DNA of 20,184 nucleotides from Moraxella equi (GCF_002027555.1 NZ_MXAP01000099.1:1-20184); one strand, 5' to 3'. Shown: positions 1-9,163, numbered from the stretch's first letter. The notes: generated from the letters alone by a model not told the origin. Translations and numbers: made by a program.

Positions 1-33
1 GGATACAGTTGCTACTTTTTCAAAAATCTAAAT

Positions 34-336
34 TTATTCAATCACTTGCGGAACTAGATACAATCCGTCCTGTGTGGCAGGAGCAATCGCTTGATTGCGT
101 TCACGATTGACCGCCAAACCATTTAAATCCACCACATCAGGGCGAAGCACTTGCACGCCATCGTGGACATTGGTTAGGGGCTTGACATCGGTGGTGTCCA
201 CTTGTGCCAAAATGTCCATCATTGATAGGATTTTGCCAATGTCTTTGGCGTAGTCGTTTGCCAAATTTTCATCAATGGCAAGGCGGGATAGGTTGGCAAC
301 GGTGGCGATTTCTTGGGCGGATAGGGTGTTTGACAT
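34..336 (-). CDS. gatC: Asp-tRNA(Asn)/Glu-tRNA(Gln) amidotransferase subunit C
   Basis: GatC is the small subunit of the GatCAB complex, which converts misacylated Glu-tRNA(Gln) or Asp-tRNA(Asn) to the correct amide form in the cytoplasm and holds GatA and GatB together. The protein is 100 residues, the usual family length, and carries the typical N-terminal pattern (LSAQEIATVANLSRLAI) followed by a KILSMMDILAQVDTTDV helix and the PL..VHDGVQVLRPDVV segment. ATG at 334-336 is preceded on the minus strand by AGGAA (343-347) with 6-nt spacing. It is transcribed away from mreB; gatA would be expected just left of the window. Family assignment is firm; the presence of gatA is inferred. Confidence 0.93.
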   Translation of the reverse strand: MSNTLSAQEIATVANLSRLAIDENLANDYAKDIGKILSMMDILAQVDTTDVKPLTNVHDGVQVLRPDVVDLNGLAVNRERNQAIAPATQDGLYLVPQVIE

Positions 337-382
337 GATATGTTCCTAAACTTTACATAAAAATACAGATGAGGCTGGGTTA

Positions 383-409
383 ATTTTACCACAAACTGAG
401 CAATTTCAA
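383..409 (-). promoter_or_regulatory. Candidate sigma70 promoter for gatC
   Basis: On the minus strand TTGAAA (404-409) is followed after 15 bp by TAAAAT (383-388), with a TG one base before the -10 (extended -10 TGnTAAAAT). The start would fall about 40 nt before the gatC ATG. The spacer is short, so the extended -10 may matter more than the -35. Seen by eye only. Confidence 0.45.
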
Positions 410-480
410 ACAACTAAAATGCCCGTTTTGGATAAAGAAAGAAGAGATGTGCATCTTGTAACATTCTTACGCTCATCCTA

Positions 481-500
481 ATTTTTGGTAATTTTTGGTA
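481..500. repeat. Tandem 10-bp direct repeat ATTTTTGGTA x2
   Basis: Two perfect head-to-tail copies of ATTTTTGGTA lie in the AT-rich region between gatC and mreB. No function is evident. It may be a slippage product or part of an AT-rich upstream element. Confidence 0.6.
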
Positions 501-603
501 AATTTGTTTAAAAATCGGCTAATTTACCTCATTTTGAAAAATTTTCTTGCAAATTGAGTGATTTTTTTTTGCAATTCATCATGATTTTTTTGTCGTAAAT
601 CTG

Positions 604-609
604 TATAAT
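604..609 (+). promoter_or_regulatory. Candidate -10 box for mreB
   Basis: A consensus TATAAT sits about 110 bp before the mreB ATG in T-rich DNA. The bases 15-18 bp upstream give only weak -35 matches such as GATTTT (583-588), so only the -10 is proposed. Confidence 0.35.
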
Positions 610-680
610 TTACCACAATTTTTTAACCATTTGGCATTTGGCTAATTTTTAATCATATTTTCACTCATGGATTAAGATGA

Positions 681-1751
<1,071 letters not shown>

Positions 1752-1766
1752 ATCCACGAAATCATG

Positions 1767-1797
1767 AGCGGTGTTCACGCACCGCTTTTTGTGTTTT
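1767..1797 (+). terminator. Intrinsic terminator between mreB and mreC
   Basis: Stem AGCGGTG (1767-1773) pairs with CACCGCT (1780-1786) across a 6-nt loop, followed by TTTTGTGTTTT. It starts 15 bp after the mreB stop. It probably lets only part of the transcripts continue into mreCD, giving more MreB than MreC/MreD. Confidence 0.75.
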
Positions 1798-1844
1798 GGG
1801 CTTGTGAAATTATTTGTTCATAAGTACATAAAAAAGGTCTGGCA

Positions 1845-2696
1845 ATGCTCCCAAGTATATTTTCACAAAAACCTGTATTTGCACGCATGACGGTTGCGTT
1901 TTTGGTGCTTGCCTTGATTTTTATGTTGCTTGACAGCAAAAACCCCCAATGGTTTGATGGTATTCGTCGCCTAAGCCATGCATCCATGCAACCCATTTAT
2001 CAGGCGTCCCTAGGGCCGTCTTATGCCATGGAATACGCCAGCCATGCCGTCCACACCAAAGAAGCCTTGCGTCGTGAGAATATCCGTTTGCAAACCGAGC
2101 TACTCCAAGCCCGTGCCAAGCTCCAAACCCAAGATTATCTACTCGCCCAAAACGCCCGTCTAAAAGGCGTACTCAGCACCACGCAGTCCAGCGAACATCA
2201 TCTACTGCTAGCACGCATTATCGGCACGGATTCTAACCCCCTAAAACAAGTGGTGGTGCTTAACAAAGGCACCAATGATGGCGTGCAAATCGGGCAGACG
2301 GTCATCGATGAGCATGGCATCATCGGACAGGTGCTAAACGCCTACCCAAATACATCTCGCCTACTACTCATCACCGATGAACAGCAGTCGGTGGCGGTCG
2401 TGGTGGCACGCACAGGACAACGTGCGATGGTCTCGGGTGGGGGCAAGCCTGACAGTCTGAGCCTAGATTATATCTTTAAGACTGCCGATGTTAAAGTGGG
2501 CGATGAGCTTATCTCGTCAGGGCTTGGCGAGCGTTTCCCTGCGGGCTATAAAGTGGGGAAAGTCTCGGACATTGACACCACTCGCACCGATAATTTTGCC
2601 GACATTCGTGTCAATCCCGCCGCCGATTTTCTAAATAGCAGTTATGTGCTGATTTTACAGCCCAAAGACAACCCTGCCCCAAAAAAGAACAGCTAA
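1845..2696 (+). CDS. mreC: Rod shape-determining protein MreC
   Basis: MreC is a bitopic inner-membrane protein whose periplasmic domain connects MreB/MreD to the RodA-PBP2 wall synthase. The 283-residue product has a short cytoplasmic tail, one membrane segment at about 12-29, a coiled coil at about 68-110 (KEALRRENIRLQTELL region) and a beta-rich periplasmic domain at about 118-275 with family signatures such as VIDEHGIIGQV. ATG 1845 is preceded by AAAGG (1833-1837) with 7-nt spacing. It lies 93 bp after mreB, beyond the terminator, and 31 bp before mreD. Confidence 0.95.
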   Translation: MLPSIFSQKPVFARMTVAFLVLALIFMLLDSKNPQWFDGIRRLSHASMQPIYQASLGPSYAMEYASHAVHTKEALRRENIRLQTELLQARAKLQTQDYLLAQNARLKGVLSTTQSSEHHLLLARIIGTDSNPLKQVVVLNKGTNDGVQIGQTVIDEHGIIGQVLNAYPNTSRLLLITDEQQSVAVVVARTGQRAMVSGGGKPDSLSLDYIFKTADVKVGDELISSGLGERFPAGYKVGKVSDIDTTRTDNFADIRVNPAADFLNSSYVLILQPKDNPAPKKNS

Positions 2697-2727
2697 TCAC
2701 GCCATATAGGACTCATAAAACCCACTT

Positions 2728-3216
2728 ATGAACTCAAAACCCTTTTTAATCATCGGTATCATCATCAGCTTCGTGGTGGCATCCATGCTGAGTGTCTACC
2801 CTTTGGGGCATGACATGGCAAGCGTTCGCCCCATGTTTTTGGCGATGGTGCTTGCCTTTTGGGTGATGTATCGCTCGCCCATGATGGGGGTGTGGGTGGT
2901 ATTTTTGGTGGGACTGGTCTCGGATTTGCTCTTGGGTACGCATTTGGGGCATCAGGCATTTAGTGCGGTGCTTATGGCGTTTGTTGTACGGGTACTACTG
3001 TTGTACGCCAAAGAGCTTGCCCTGTCGCAGGCGTGGGTATTGGGGGCGATTGCTCTGAGCGTCTATCAGGTGTCGCTGTGGATATTGCAGGCATTTTCTC
3101 ATGCTCAGTTTGTGTGGACAGGCATGGGGTCGCTCATGAGTAGTATTGTGCTGTTCCCTGTGATGTGGTATCCGCTGTACTGGATAAACCGCCAACTAAA
3201 AGAGCGAGCCTACTGA
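2728..3216 (+). CDS. mreD: Rod shape-determining protein MreD
   Basis: MreD is a polytopic inner-membrane partner of MreC in the cell-elongation complex. The product is 162 residues, the family's usual length, and almost wholly hydrophobic, with about five membrane segments. The family-typical motif VGLVSDLLLGTHLGHQAF is at about 61-78. The only Shine-Dalgarno-like AGGA (2708-2711) is about 16 nt upstream of the ATG, so translation is probably coupled to mreC. Its TGA stop shares one base with the maf ATG (TGATG). Confidence 0.93.
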   Translation: MNSKPFLIIGIIISFVVASMLSVYPLGHDMASVRPMFLAMVLAFWVMYRSPMMGVWVVFLVGLVSDLLLGTHLGHQAFSAVLMAFVVRVLLLYAKELALSQAWVLGAIALSVYQVSLWILQAFSHAQFVWTGMGSLMSSIVLFPVMWYPLYWINRQLKERAY

Positions 3217-3788
3217 TGATACCCCTTATCCTAGCGTCCACATCGCCCAGACGACATGAGTTATTGACGCAGTTGCACATTCCTTTTACAGTAAAATCAG
3301 TCCAGATTGACGAGCGTTTTTATCCCCACGAAAGCCCCCACGACTACATCATGCGTATGGTGAAGACCAAAGCGGAAAAGGCGTGTGCGGACGTGTCATC
3401 GGCTATCGTTATCACGGCAGATACCATTGGCGTGGCAGAGGATGAGATTTTAACCAAACCTGCCGATAAGGCCCATGCTTTTGCCATGTGGGATAAATTA
3501 TCAGACAACACGCACGAGATTTGGACGGCGGTGTGTGCCAGCATCGTCAAAGACGGGCAAGTCATTTTTCAAAAAGTCATCAAAGTCGCTACCGATGTGG
3601 TATTTATCAAACTCACCGACCGCCAAAAAGATGGGTACTGGGCAACGGGCGAACCTGCCGACAAAGCAGGGGCGTATGCCATTCAAGGCGGGGCGATGGC
3701 ATGGGTGCGGTCTATCAATGGCAGTTATACCAACGTGGTGGGCTTGCCCCTTGCCGAGACGGCAGAGCTGATTGATGACTGTCTGTAA
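3216..3788 (+). CDS. maf: Maf family nucleoside triphosphate pyrophosphatase (YhdE type)
   Basis: Maf proteins hydrolyse non-canonical or modified nucleoside triphosphates to monophosphate and pyrophosphate; the YhdE branch acts on dTTP, UTP and m5UTP. The 190-residue product has the N-terminal substrate loop ASTSPRRHELL (7-17), TADTI with the likely general-base Asp69, and GEPADKAGAYAIQGG, the form seen in YhdE rather than YceF. I chose ATG 3216 because family members begin right before LASxSPRR and because it overlaps the mreD stop; an open frame from 3165 would overlap mreD by 50 bp. Gene order mreD-maf-rng is conserved in many gammaproteobacteria. Substrate choice is inferred from family motifs. 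Confidence 0.92.
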   Translation: MIPLILASTSPRRHELLTQLHIPFTVKSVQIDERFYPHESPHDYIMRMVKTKAEKACADVSSAIVITADTIGVAEDEILTKPADKAHAFAMWDKLSDNTHEIWTAVCASIVKDGQVIFQKVIKVATDVVFIKLTDRQKDGYWATGEPADKAGAYAIQGGAMAWVRSINGSYTNVVGLPLAETAELIDDCL

Positions 3789-3952
3789 ATATTGGCGGAT
3801 TGATGATTTAAATGATGATAAAATCAGCCCATTAGCATAGTCAAGCGATTTACTTCTAACTTGCCTAATCAGCGTTCAATCAGTCTACTAGCCAACTTAT
3901 CTCTTAAACCAACTTACCCTAACTTAATTCATCTAGTCTACACACCATCTTT

Positions 3953-5611
3953 ATGTCAAAACATGCCCTAATCAACGCCACGCCCTTTGAGACTCGCCTT
4001 GTTATCGTTGATGACGGTAGGCTTGATGAGGTGTTTATTGAGCGGGTACAGGCACGCAGTTTGGTGGGAGATGTCTATTTGGGGACGGTGGTGCGGGTAC
4101 TGCCTGCCATGGGGTCGGTGTTTATTGACATCGGGCGTGAGCGTTCGGCATTTTTGCACCAAAGCGACATCATACTACCGACTCGCCCATCATCCCAAGA
4201 TGATGTTGCCACGCCCACGCCCATCACGACATTGCCCATGGCTTATCAGGCAAAAGATAAAAGCCCCACGCAGTCCCAGTCTAGACCCAAGCCTAAGCCT
4301 GCCAAGCCCAAACTTGACCCCAAACTTTTGCCCAAGCTCCTGCCCAAAGTTGGCGAACGAGTTGTCGTCCAAGTCACCAAAGATGAGTTTGGCACCAAAG
4401 GGGTGCGTGTGACCATGCACATCGCATTGGCAGGGCGGTATTTGGTCTATCTGCCCACATCGCCACAGTCGGTCGGTGTGTCCACTCGCATCGGCACAAA
4501 GGCTTATCGTACCAAGCTAAAAGCTCATTTGACGACCCTACTTAGCCAATCATCGCATGCAGGTGGGCTCATCGCTCGTAGTGCATGCGAGCAGGCATTT
4601 GGCGATGATGAGACATTGGCGGGCATGGGCGAGCGTATGCAGGCAGAGCTTGACCATCTAGGTGCATTGTGGGTGGATATTAGCCAAGCACGCACACAGG
4701 CGAGCCTGCACAAAGCCAAGCACGCCTTGCTCTACCAGGAGCTACCTTTGGCTGAGCGTGCCTTGCGTGACATTATCACTGATGATATCCAAAGCGTGTG
4801 GATTGACGATAGGGCGACTTATGAGCGAGTACGGCATGCCAGTTGCACACTCATGCCGTCCATCACATCTGCCATTTATCATCATGATAAGCCGACCCCA
4901 CTGTTCGCCCAGTCTGTGCCCGATGAGCGTCGCTCTTCTACGCCTGACATTGAGACTCAGCTGACACACGCCTTGTTGCGGCATTGCCCGTTGCCATCGG
5001 GCGGTTATCTCATCATTGAGCATACCGAAGCGATGACGACCATTGATGTCAATACAGGCTCGTATGTGGGGCAAGGCAGGGCAGGCGTGGACGTGGCGTA
5101 TGAGACCAACAAAGAAGCAGTAACTGCCATCGCTCGTGAGTTAAAAGTGCGTAACATTGGCGGTATTATCATTCTAGATTTTATTGACATGGACAAATCC
5201 GCCCATCGGCAAACAGTGCTAGACATGCTCGCCCATGCATTAAAAGCCGACCCTGCCACGACCAACATCACCCAAATCAGCGAGTTGGGCTTGGTTGAGA
5301 TGACTCGTAAACGCACCCGCCCCAGTCTGTCTGATGAGCTGCGTGAGCCTTGCCCTGTCTGTCATGGCACAGGCAAAATCAAAAGCGTGCAGACAGTGGC
5401 ATTTGAGATTCTAAGGTCACTCATGGGTCAGATGGCAAACAGCACTTCTTTTAAAAAGCCTAATGTGACGATAAAAGTCAGTCAGTTGGTGGCGGACTAT
5501 TTGTCATCACATCAGGATTTGTCAAATTTACAAAAATTAACAAATACATCCATTCATCTATCCATAAACACATCCTATCATCAAGAGCAATATGCGATTT
5601 TGGTGGAGTAA
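3953..5611 (+). CDS. rng: Ribonuclease G, with enlarged S1 domain
   Basis: RNase G is an RNase E-family endonuclease that matures the 16S rRNA 5' end and cleaves some mRNAs. At 552 residues it is longer than E. coli RNase G (489). The S1 domain (about 35-165) is split by an insert at about 75-133, with proline/lysine-rich sequence at 103-132. The catalytic part has TTIDVNTG with Asp365 and LDFIDM with Asp409, matching the two metal-binding aspartates of RNase E, and the zinc-link CPVCHGTG (Cys467, Cys470). A second small insert, VPDERRSS, lies at about 323-330. No Shine-Dalgarno is visible before ATG 3953; the 164-bp gap after maf is G-poor. Identity is firm; the role of the inserts is unknown. 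Confidence 0.95.
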   Translation: MSKHALINATPFETRLVIVDDGRLDEVFIERVQARSLVGDVYLGTVVRVLPAMGSVFIDIGRERSAFLHQSDIILPTRPSSQDDVATPTPITTLPMAYQAKDKSPTQSQSRPKPKPAKPKLDPKLLPKLLPKVGERVVVQVTKDEFGTKGVRVTMHIALAGRYLVYLPTSPQSVGVSTRIGTKAYRTKLKAHLTTLLSQSSHAGGLIARSACEQAFGDDETLAGMGERMQAELDHLGALWVDISQARTQASLHKAKHALLYQELPLAERALRDIITDDIQSVWIDDRATYERVRHASCTLMPSITSAIYHHDKPTPLFAQSVPDERRSSTPDIETQLTHALLRHCPLPSGGYLIIEHTEAMTTIDVNTGSYVGQGRAGVDVAYETNKEAVTAIARELKVRNIGGIIILDFIDMDKSAHRQTVLDMLAHALKADPATTNITQISELGLVEMTRKRTRPSLSDELREPCPVCHGTGKIKSVQTVAFEILRSLMGQMANSTSFKKPNVTIKVSQLVADYLSSHQDLSNLQKLTNTSIHLSINTSYHQEQYAILVE

Positions 5612-5734
5612 AAATGGTTTTTTTACCAATAAATCTGCCTAAAAATCAATCAATTTATTAAAATTGTAACATTTTGTAAATTTGATGAATTTTAAGGCAA
5701 AGACAGGCAAATTTAGCCACTTTTTTATCCAAAA

Positions 5735-5757
5735 ATAAAGCACATCTCTTGCTTTAT
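5735..5757. repeat. Inverted repeat over the S10 promoter -35
   Basis: ATAAAGC (5735-5741) and GCTTTAT (5751-5757) form a perfect 7-bp dyad with a 9-bp centre. It covers the -35 box TTGCTT (5749-5754). It is followed by CTGATTTTT, so it could also act as a weak terminator for rng, or as an operator. Confidence 0.55.
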
Positions 5758-5776
5758 CTGATTTTTCGTGTATAAT
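5749..5776 (+). promoter_or_regulatory. S10 operon promoter
   Basis: TTGCTT (5749-5754), 16-bp spacer, consensus TATAAT (5771-5776), with AT-rich DNA upstream (5632-5740) that could serve as an UP element. Transcription would start near 5783 and leave a leader of about 308 nt before rpsJ. No other promoter-like pair in 5612-6090 is as good. Confidence 0.75.
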
Positions 5777-5782
5777 ACGCAC

Positions 5783-6090
5783 ACTTTTCTTGTTTAGCGT
5801 TGCATTTAAGCAAAAGTCTGTTTTTGACTACATTTGGCTTGGATGAGTAATTATCTTCGGATATATTACAAGTAGTGAGTAGGGCTTGCCCCAAAGCGAA
5901 TCAACGCCACAGCCGAAGCATCGATTTTGGCACTATAAACAACAGCTCTGTTGCCAACATTCATGTCTGGCGGACAGGGATTGTATTATTTTGTCCAAAG
6001 CGGTTCTAGGACAAAATTTAATCAAAATAACATGACTGAAATCCAAGCGATGGAAGTTTTATAAAGCACTTAATTTAGGAGCTTGTTGGC
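5783..6090 (+). promoter_or_regulatory. Structured leader of the S10 operon mRNA
   Basis: The ~308-nt leader has no good gene. Visible pairings are: CTTCGG (5855-5860) with CCGAAG (5913-5918), closing a domain; an imperfect hairpin 5948-5977 (CTGT-t-GCCA against TGGC-gg-ACAG); and a perfect 9-bp hairpin 5988-5996/6009-6017 (ATTTTGTCC/GGACAAAAT). None is followed by a U-tract, so an attenuator as in E. coli is not evident. In E. coli L4 represses its own operon through the S10 leader; whether L4 binds here cannot be told from the sequence. Confidence 0.5.
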
Positions 6091-6402
6091 ATGGCTAACC
6101 AGAGAATCCGTATCCGACTAAAATCTTTCGACCATCGTCTGATTGACCAGTCGGCACAAGAGATTGTCGATACCGCAAAGCGTACAGGTGCACAAGTTTG
6201 TGGTCCTGTTCCCTTGCCGACTCGTATTGAGCGGTTCAACGTATTGACATCACCACACGTCAACAAAGACGCTCGTGACCAGTATGAAATTCGCACCCAC
6301 AAACGCATGATTGACATCGTTCAACCTACTGACAAAACAGTAGATGCATTGATGAAGTTAGATTTGGCGGCCGGTGTTGATGTTCAAATCGCCCTAGGCT
6401 AA
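6091..6402 (+). CDS. rpsJ: 30S ribosomal protein S10
   Basis: S10 is a 30S head protein and also, as NusE, a partner of NusB in transcription antitermination. The product is 103 residues, as in E. coli, and contains the family stretch [17 protein letters not shown] near the N-terminus and GPVPLPT in the middle, with the extended loop that inserts into the head. AGGAG at 6077-6081 precedes ATG by 9 nt. It is the first gene of the S10 operon, 44 bp before rplC, and sits directly downstream of rng rather than of tuf/fusA. Confidence 0.98.
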   Translation: MANQRIRIRLKSFDHRLIDQSAQEIVDTAKRTGAQVCGPVPLPTRIERFNVLTSPHVNKDARDQYEIRTHKRMIDIVQPTDKTVDALMKLDLAAGVDVQIALG

Positions 6403-6446
6403 GAACAACTGGTTTAATATAAACGATTATAAGTAAGAGGTCTAAA

Positions 6447-7085
6447 ATGGCGATTGGTTTAGTCGGTATTAAGCGTGGTATGACCCGAATCTTCACTGAG
6501 GCAGGTGCATCTATCCCTGTAACAGTGGTTGAGGTTAACGCAAACCGTATCTCACAAATCAAGACAGTAGACACTGACGGTTATGACGCAATTCAAGTCA
6601 CCACAGGTGAGCGTCGTGAAAGCCGTGTAACTGCTGCACAAAAAGGACACTTCGCAAAAGCTGGCGTTGCCGCTGGTCGTGGTGTTTGGGAATTTAGAGC
6701 TGACGCAAGCGAACTTGAAGGTCGTGAAGTTGGCGGCGATATTTTGGTGGATTTATTTGAAGTTGGTCAGTTGGTTGATGTTACTGGTCAGTCTAAGGGT
6801 AAAGGCTTCCAAGGTGGCGTAAAACGTCATAATTTCCGCACTCAGGACGCCACACACGGTAACTCTGTGTCGCATCGTGTACTTGGTTCTACCGGTCAGA
6901 ACCAAACACCAGGTAAAGTATTCAAAGGCAAAAAAATGCCAGGTCAAATGGGTAACAAACGTGTTACTGTTCAAGGCCTTGAAATTGTGTCTATTGATAC
7001 CGAAAAAGGTGTACTGGTCATCAAAGGTGCCTTGCCTGGTGCTAATGGTGGCGATGTTATCGTACGTCCGTCAGTCAAAGCCTAG
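6447..7085 (+). CDS. rplC: 50S ribosomal protein L3
   Basis: L3 is an early-assembly 50S protein whose loop reaches the peptidyl-transferase region. The 212-residue product starts [18 protein letters not shown] and has the conserved [11 protein letters not shown] and [20 protein letters not shown] loop (150-169). In E. coli a glutamine of the same loop is N5-methylated by PrmB; the equivalent glutamine is present (about 153). AGAGGT at 6436-6441 precedes the ATG by 5 nt. It follows rpsJ by 44 bp and precedes rplD by 14 bp. Confidence 0.98.
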   Translation: MAIGLVGIKRGMTRIFTEAGASIPVTVVEVNANRISQIKTVDTDGYDAIQVTTGERRESRVTAAQKGHFAKAGVAAGRGVWEFRADASELEGREVGGDILVDLFEVGQLVDVTGQSKGKGFQGGVKRHNFRTQDATHGNSVSHRVLGSTGQNQTPGKVFKGKKMPGQMGNKRVTVQGLEIVSIDTEKGVLVIKGALPGANGGDVIVRPSVKA

Positions 7086-7099
7086 TTGAGGGGATTAAC

Positions 7100-7702
7100 G
7101 TGAATTTAAAAACTGTTACAGGTGCGGCGGTTGAACTATCAGAGACGACATTTGGTCGTGAGTTCAATGAAGCCCTAGTACACCAAGTCGTAACTGCTTA
7201 CCTAGCTGGTGCTCGTCAAGGTACTCGTGCACAAAAAACTCGTGGCGAAGTATCTGGTGGCGGTAAAAAACCATGGCGTCAAAAAGGTACTGGTCGTGCC
7301 CGTGCGGGTTCTATCCGTGGACCAATTTGGGTAGGTGGTGGTCGTGCATTTGCCGCCAAACCACAAGACTGGTCTCAAAAAGTAAACCGCAAAATGTATC
7401 GTGGTGCCATGCAATGCATCCTAGCAGAGCTTGTACGCCAAGAGCGTTTGGTTTTGGTGGACTCTATCAGTGTTGATAGCCCAAAAACCAAAGGTTTGGT
7501 TGCTAAACTTGCCGAGCTAAATGCCCCACGTGCATTGATTGTTACTCACGAAGTTGATGAGAACCTATACTTGGCAGCTCGTAACATTCCACACGTGAAT
7601 GTGCTAGGTACTCGTGAAGTTGACCCAGTTAGCTTGGTTTCTTTCGACAAAGTTATCATGACGGTTGAAGCCGCCAAGCAATTTGAGGAGACACTAGCAT
7701 GA
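7100..7702 (+). CDS. rplD: 50S ribosomal protein L4
   Basis: L4 lines the peptide exit tunnel and in E. coli is the feedback repressor of the S10 operon. The product is 200 residues (E. coli 201). The tunnel loop is recognisable as [20 protein letters not shown] with the following [19 protein letters not shown]. Translation starts at GTG 7100, preceded by GAGGGG (7088-7093) at 6 nt; this is the only ribosomal gene here without an ATG start. Its last four bases overlap the rplW start (ATGA). Confidence 0.98.
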   Translation: MNLKTVTGAAVELSETTFGREFNEALVHQVVTAYLAGARQGTRAQKTRGEVSGGGKKPWRQKGTGRARAGSIRGPIWVGGGRAFAAKPQDWSQKVNRKMYRGAMQCILAELVRQERLVLVDSISVDSPKTKGLVAKLAELNAPRALIVTHEVDENLYLAARNIPHVNVLGTREVDPVSLVSFDKVIMTVEAAKQFEETLA

Positions 7703-8028
7703 GTAACGCAAGACTATATCAAGTACTAAAAGCCCCTGTTTTTTCTGAGAAATCTCAACGTTTGGGTGATAGCCTAGGTGTTCAAGTTTTCAAAGTGGAC
7801 AGCAGTGCAACCAAGCGTGAAATCAAACAAGCCGTTGAGCTGATGTTTGAAGGCGTTGAAGTTGTCAAAGTAAACACGCTAAATACCAAAGGTAAAACCA
7901 AGCGTTTTGGTCGTGTTGTTGGCAAGCGTTCTGACGTTAAAAAAGCGTATGTAACACTAAAAGCAGGTTCAGACGTACAAATCGGTGCTGGTGAAGAAGC
8001 CACTGGCGAAACAGCGACTAACGAATAA
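7699..8028 (+). CDS. rplW: 50S ribosomal protein L23
   Basis: L23 sits at the tunnel exit and is the docking site for trigger factor and SRP. The 109-residue product has the family pattern [10 protein letters not shown] near the start, [12 protein letters not shown] in the first helix and [26 protein letters not shown]. The C-terminus has an acidic tail ([14 protein letters not shown]) that is longer than in E. coli L23. It overlaps rplD by 4 bp, implying translational coupling, and lies 11 bp before rplB. Confidence 0.97.
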   Translation: MSNARLYQVLKAPVFSEKSQRLGDSLGVQVFKVDSSATKREIKQAVELMFEGVEVVKVNTLNTKGKTKRFGRVVGKRSDVKKAYVTLKAGSDVQIGAGEEATGETATNE

Positions 8029-8039
8029 GGATCATAACC

Positions 8040-8867
8040 ATGCCTATCGTAAAAGCAAAACCAACCTCACCAGGTCGCCGCTTTGTTGAAAAAGTTGTGC
8101 ATCCACACCTTTATAAAGGTCGTCCTTATGCACCGCTTGTTGAATCAAAAGCAAAAACTGGTGGTCGTAATAACAACGGTCGTATCACTACCCGTCACAT
8201 CGGTGGTGGTCACAAGCAACATTATCGTCTAATTGACTTCAAACGCAACAAAGACGGCATCATTGCAACTGTTGAGCGTATTGAATATGACCCTAACCGT
8301 ACTGCACACATTGCTCTACTAAAATATGCAGACGGTGAGCGTCGTTATATCATCGCACCTAAAAAATTGGCAGTAGGCGATCAGGTTCAATCTGGCGAAG
8401 GTTCTCCTATCCGTCCAGGCAACTGCTTGCCACTTAAAAATATCCCAGTGGGTACCGTTATTCACAACATCGAACTAAAAATTGGCAAAGGTGCACAGCT
8501 TGCACGTTCTGCTGGTGCAGCGGTTCAACTGCTTGGTCGTGATGGTGCTTATGTGATTGTTCGTTTACGTTCGGGTGAGACCCGTCGTATTCACGCAAAT
8601 TGCCGTGCGGTTATTGGTGAAGTGTCTAACACTGAAAACAACCTAAAATCACTTGGTAAAGCAGGTGCAGCACGCTGGCGTGGCGTTCGTCCTACCGTTC
8701 GTGGTACGGCAATGAACCCGATTGATCACCCACACGGTGGTGGTGAAGGACGTAACTTTGGTAAACACCCAACCAGTCCTTGGGGTCAGAAAGCTAAGGG
8801 TCTTAAAACCCGTTCTAACAAGCGTACTGACAGTATGATTATCCGTCGCCGTCGTGCCAAGAAATAA
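8040..8867 (+). CDS. rplB: 50S ribosomal protein L2
   Basis: L2 is a primary rRNA-binding protein needed for subunit association and peptidyl-transferase activity. The 275-residue product has the conserved [20 protein letters not shown] segment (about 41-60) and the C-terminal [14 protein letters not shown] motif carrying the histidine equivalent to E. coli His229. AAGGAT overlaps the end of rplW and serves as Shine-Dalgarno. Spacing is 11 bp from rplW and 12 bp to rpsS. Confidence 0.98.
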   Translation: MPIVKAKPTSPGRRFVEKVVHPHLYKGRPYAPLVESKAKTGGRNNNGRITTRHIGGGHKQHYRLIDFKRNKDGIIATVERIEYDPNRTAHIALLKYADGERRYIIAPKKLAVGDQVQSGEGSPIRPGNCLPLKNIPVGTVIHNIELKIGKGAQLARSAGAAVQLLGRDGAYVIVRLRSGETRRIHANCRAVIGEVSNTENNLKSLGKAGAARWRGVRPTVRGTAMNPIDHPHGGGEGRNFGKHPTSPWGQKAKGLKTRSNKRTDSMIIRRRRAKK

Positions 8868-8879
8868 AGGAAGAGTTTT

Positions 8880-9155
8880 ATGCCTCGTTCGTTAAAAAAA
8901 GGCCCGTTTATTGACGCACATCTGTTTGCTAAGGTAGAAAACGCCCTAGAAACAAACAGCCGTAAGCCAATCAAAACTTGGTCTCGTCGTTCCATGATTC
9001 TACCACAAATGGTCGGTTTGACCATTTCTGTTCACAACGGTCGTACCCATGTACCTGTTATCGTGAGTGAGCAAATGGTTGGTCATAAACTTGGTGAATT
9101 CGCCCCAACCCGTTCATATCGTGGTCATGGCGTTGACAAGAAATCTAAGAGATAA
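8880..9155 (+). CDS. rpsS: 30S ribosomal protein S19
   Basis: S19 is a 30S head protein that, with S13, contacts the A-site and the 50S subunit. The 91-residue product begins [15 protein letters not shown] and contains [13 protein letters not shown] and [16 protein letters not shown], all diagnostic of the family. GGAAGAG at 8869-8875 precedes the ATG. It lies 12 bp after rplB and 8 bp before rplV. Confidence 0.98.
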   Translation: MPRSLKKGPFIDAHLFAKVENALETNSRKPIKTWSRRSMILPQMVGLTISVHNGRTHVPVIVSEQMVGHKLGEFAPTRSYRGHGVDKKSKR

Positions 9156-9163
9156 GGTGTACC

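Noticed and set aside
2728..3216. Different base and codon use in mre-rng compared with the ribosomal genes as a sign of transfer
   Set aside because: The mre to rng part looks more GC-rich with more CGC/GGG/GTG codons, but highly expressed ribosomal genes typically have strong codon bias (CGT, GGT), which explains the contrast.
4190..5316. Several open frames of 64-110 codons antisense to rng
   Set aside because: They lie opposite a clear enzyme with its catalytic motifs and result from the codon usage of rng; none resembles a known protein.
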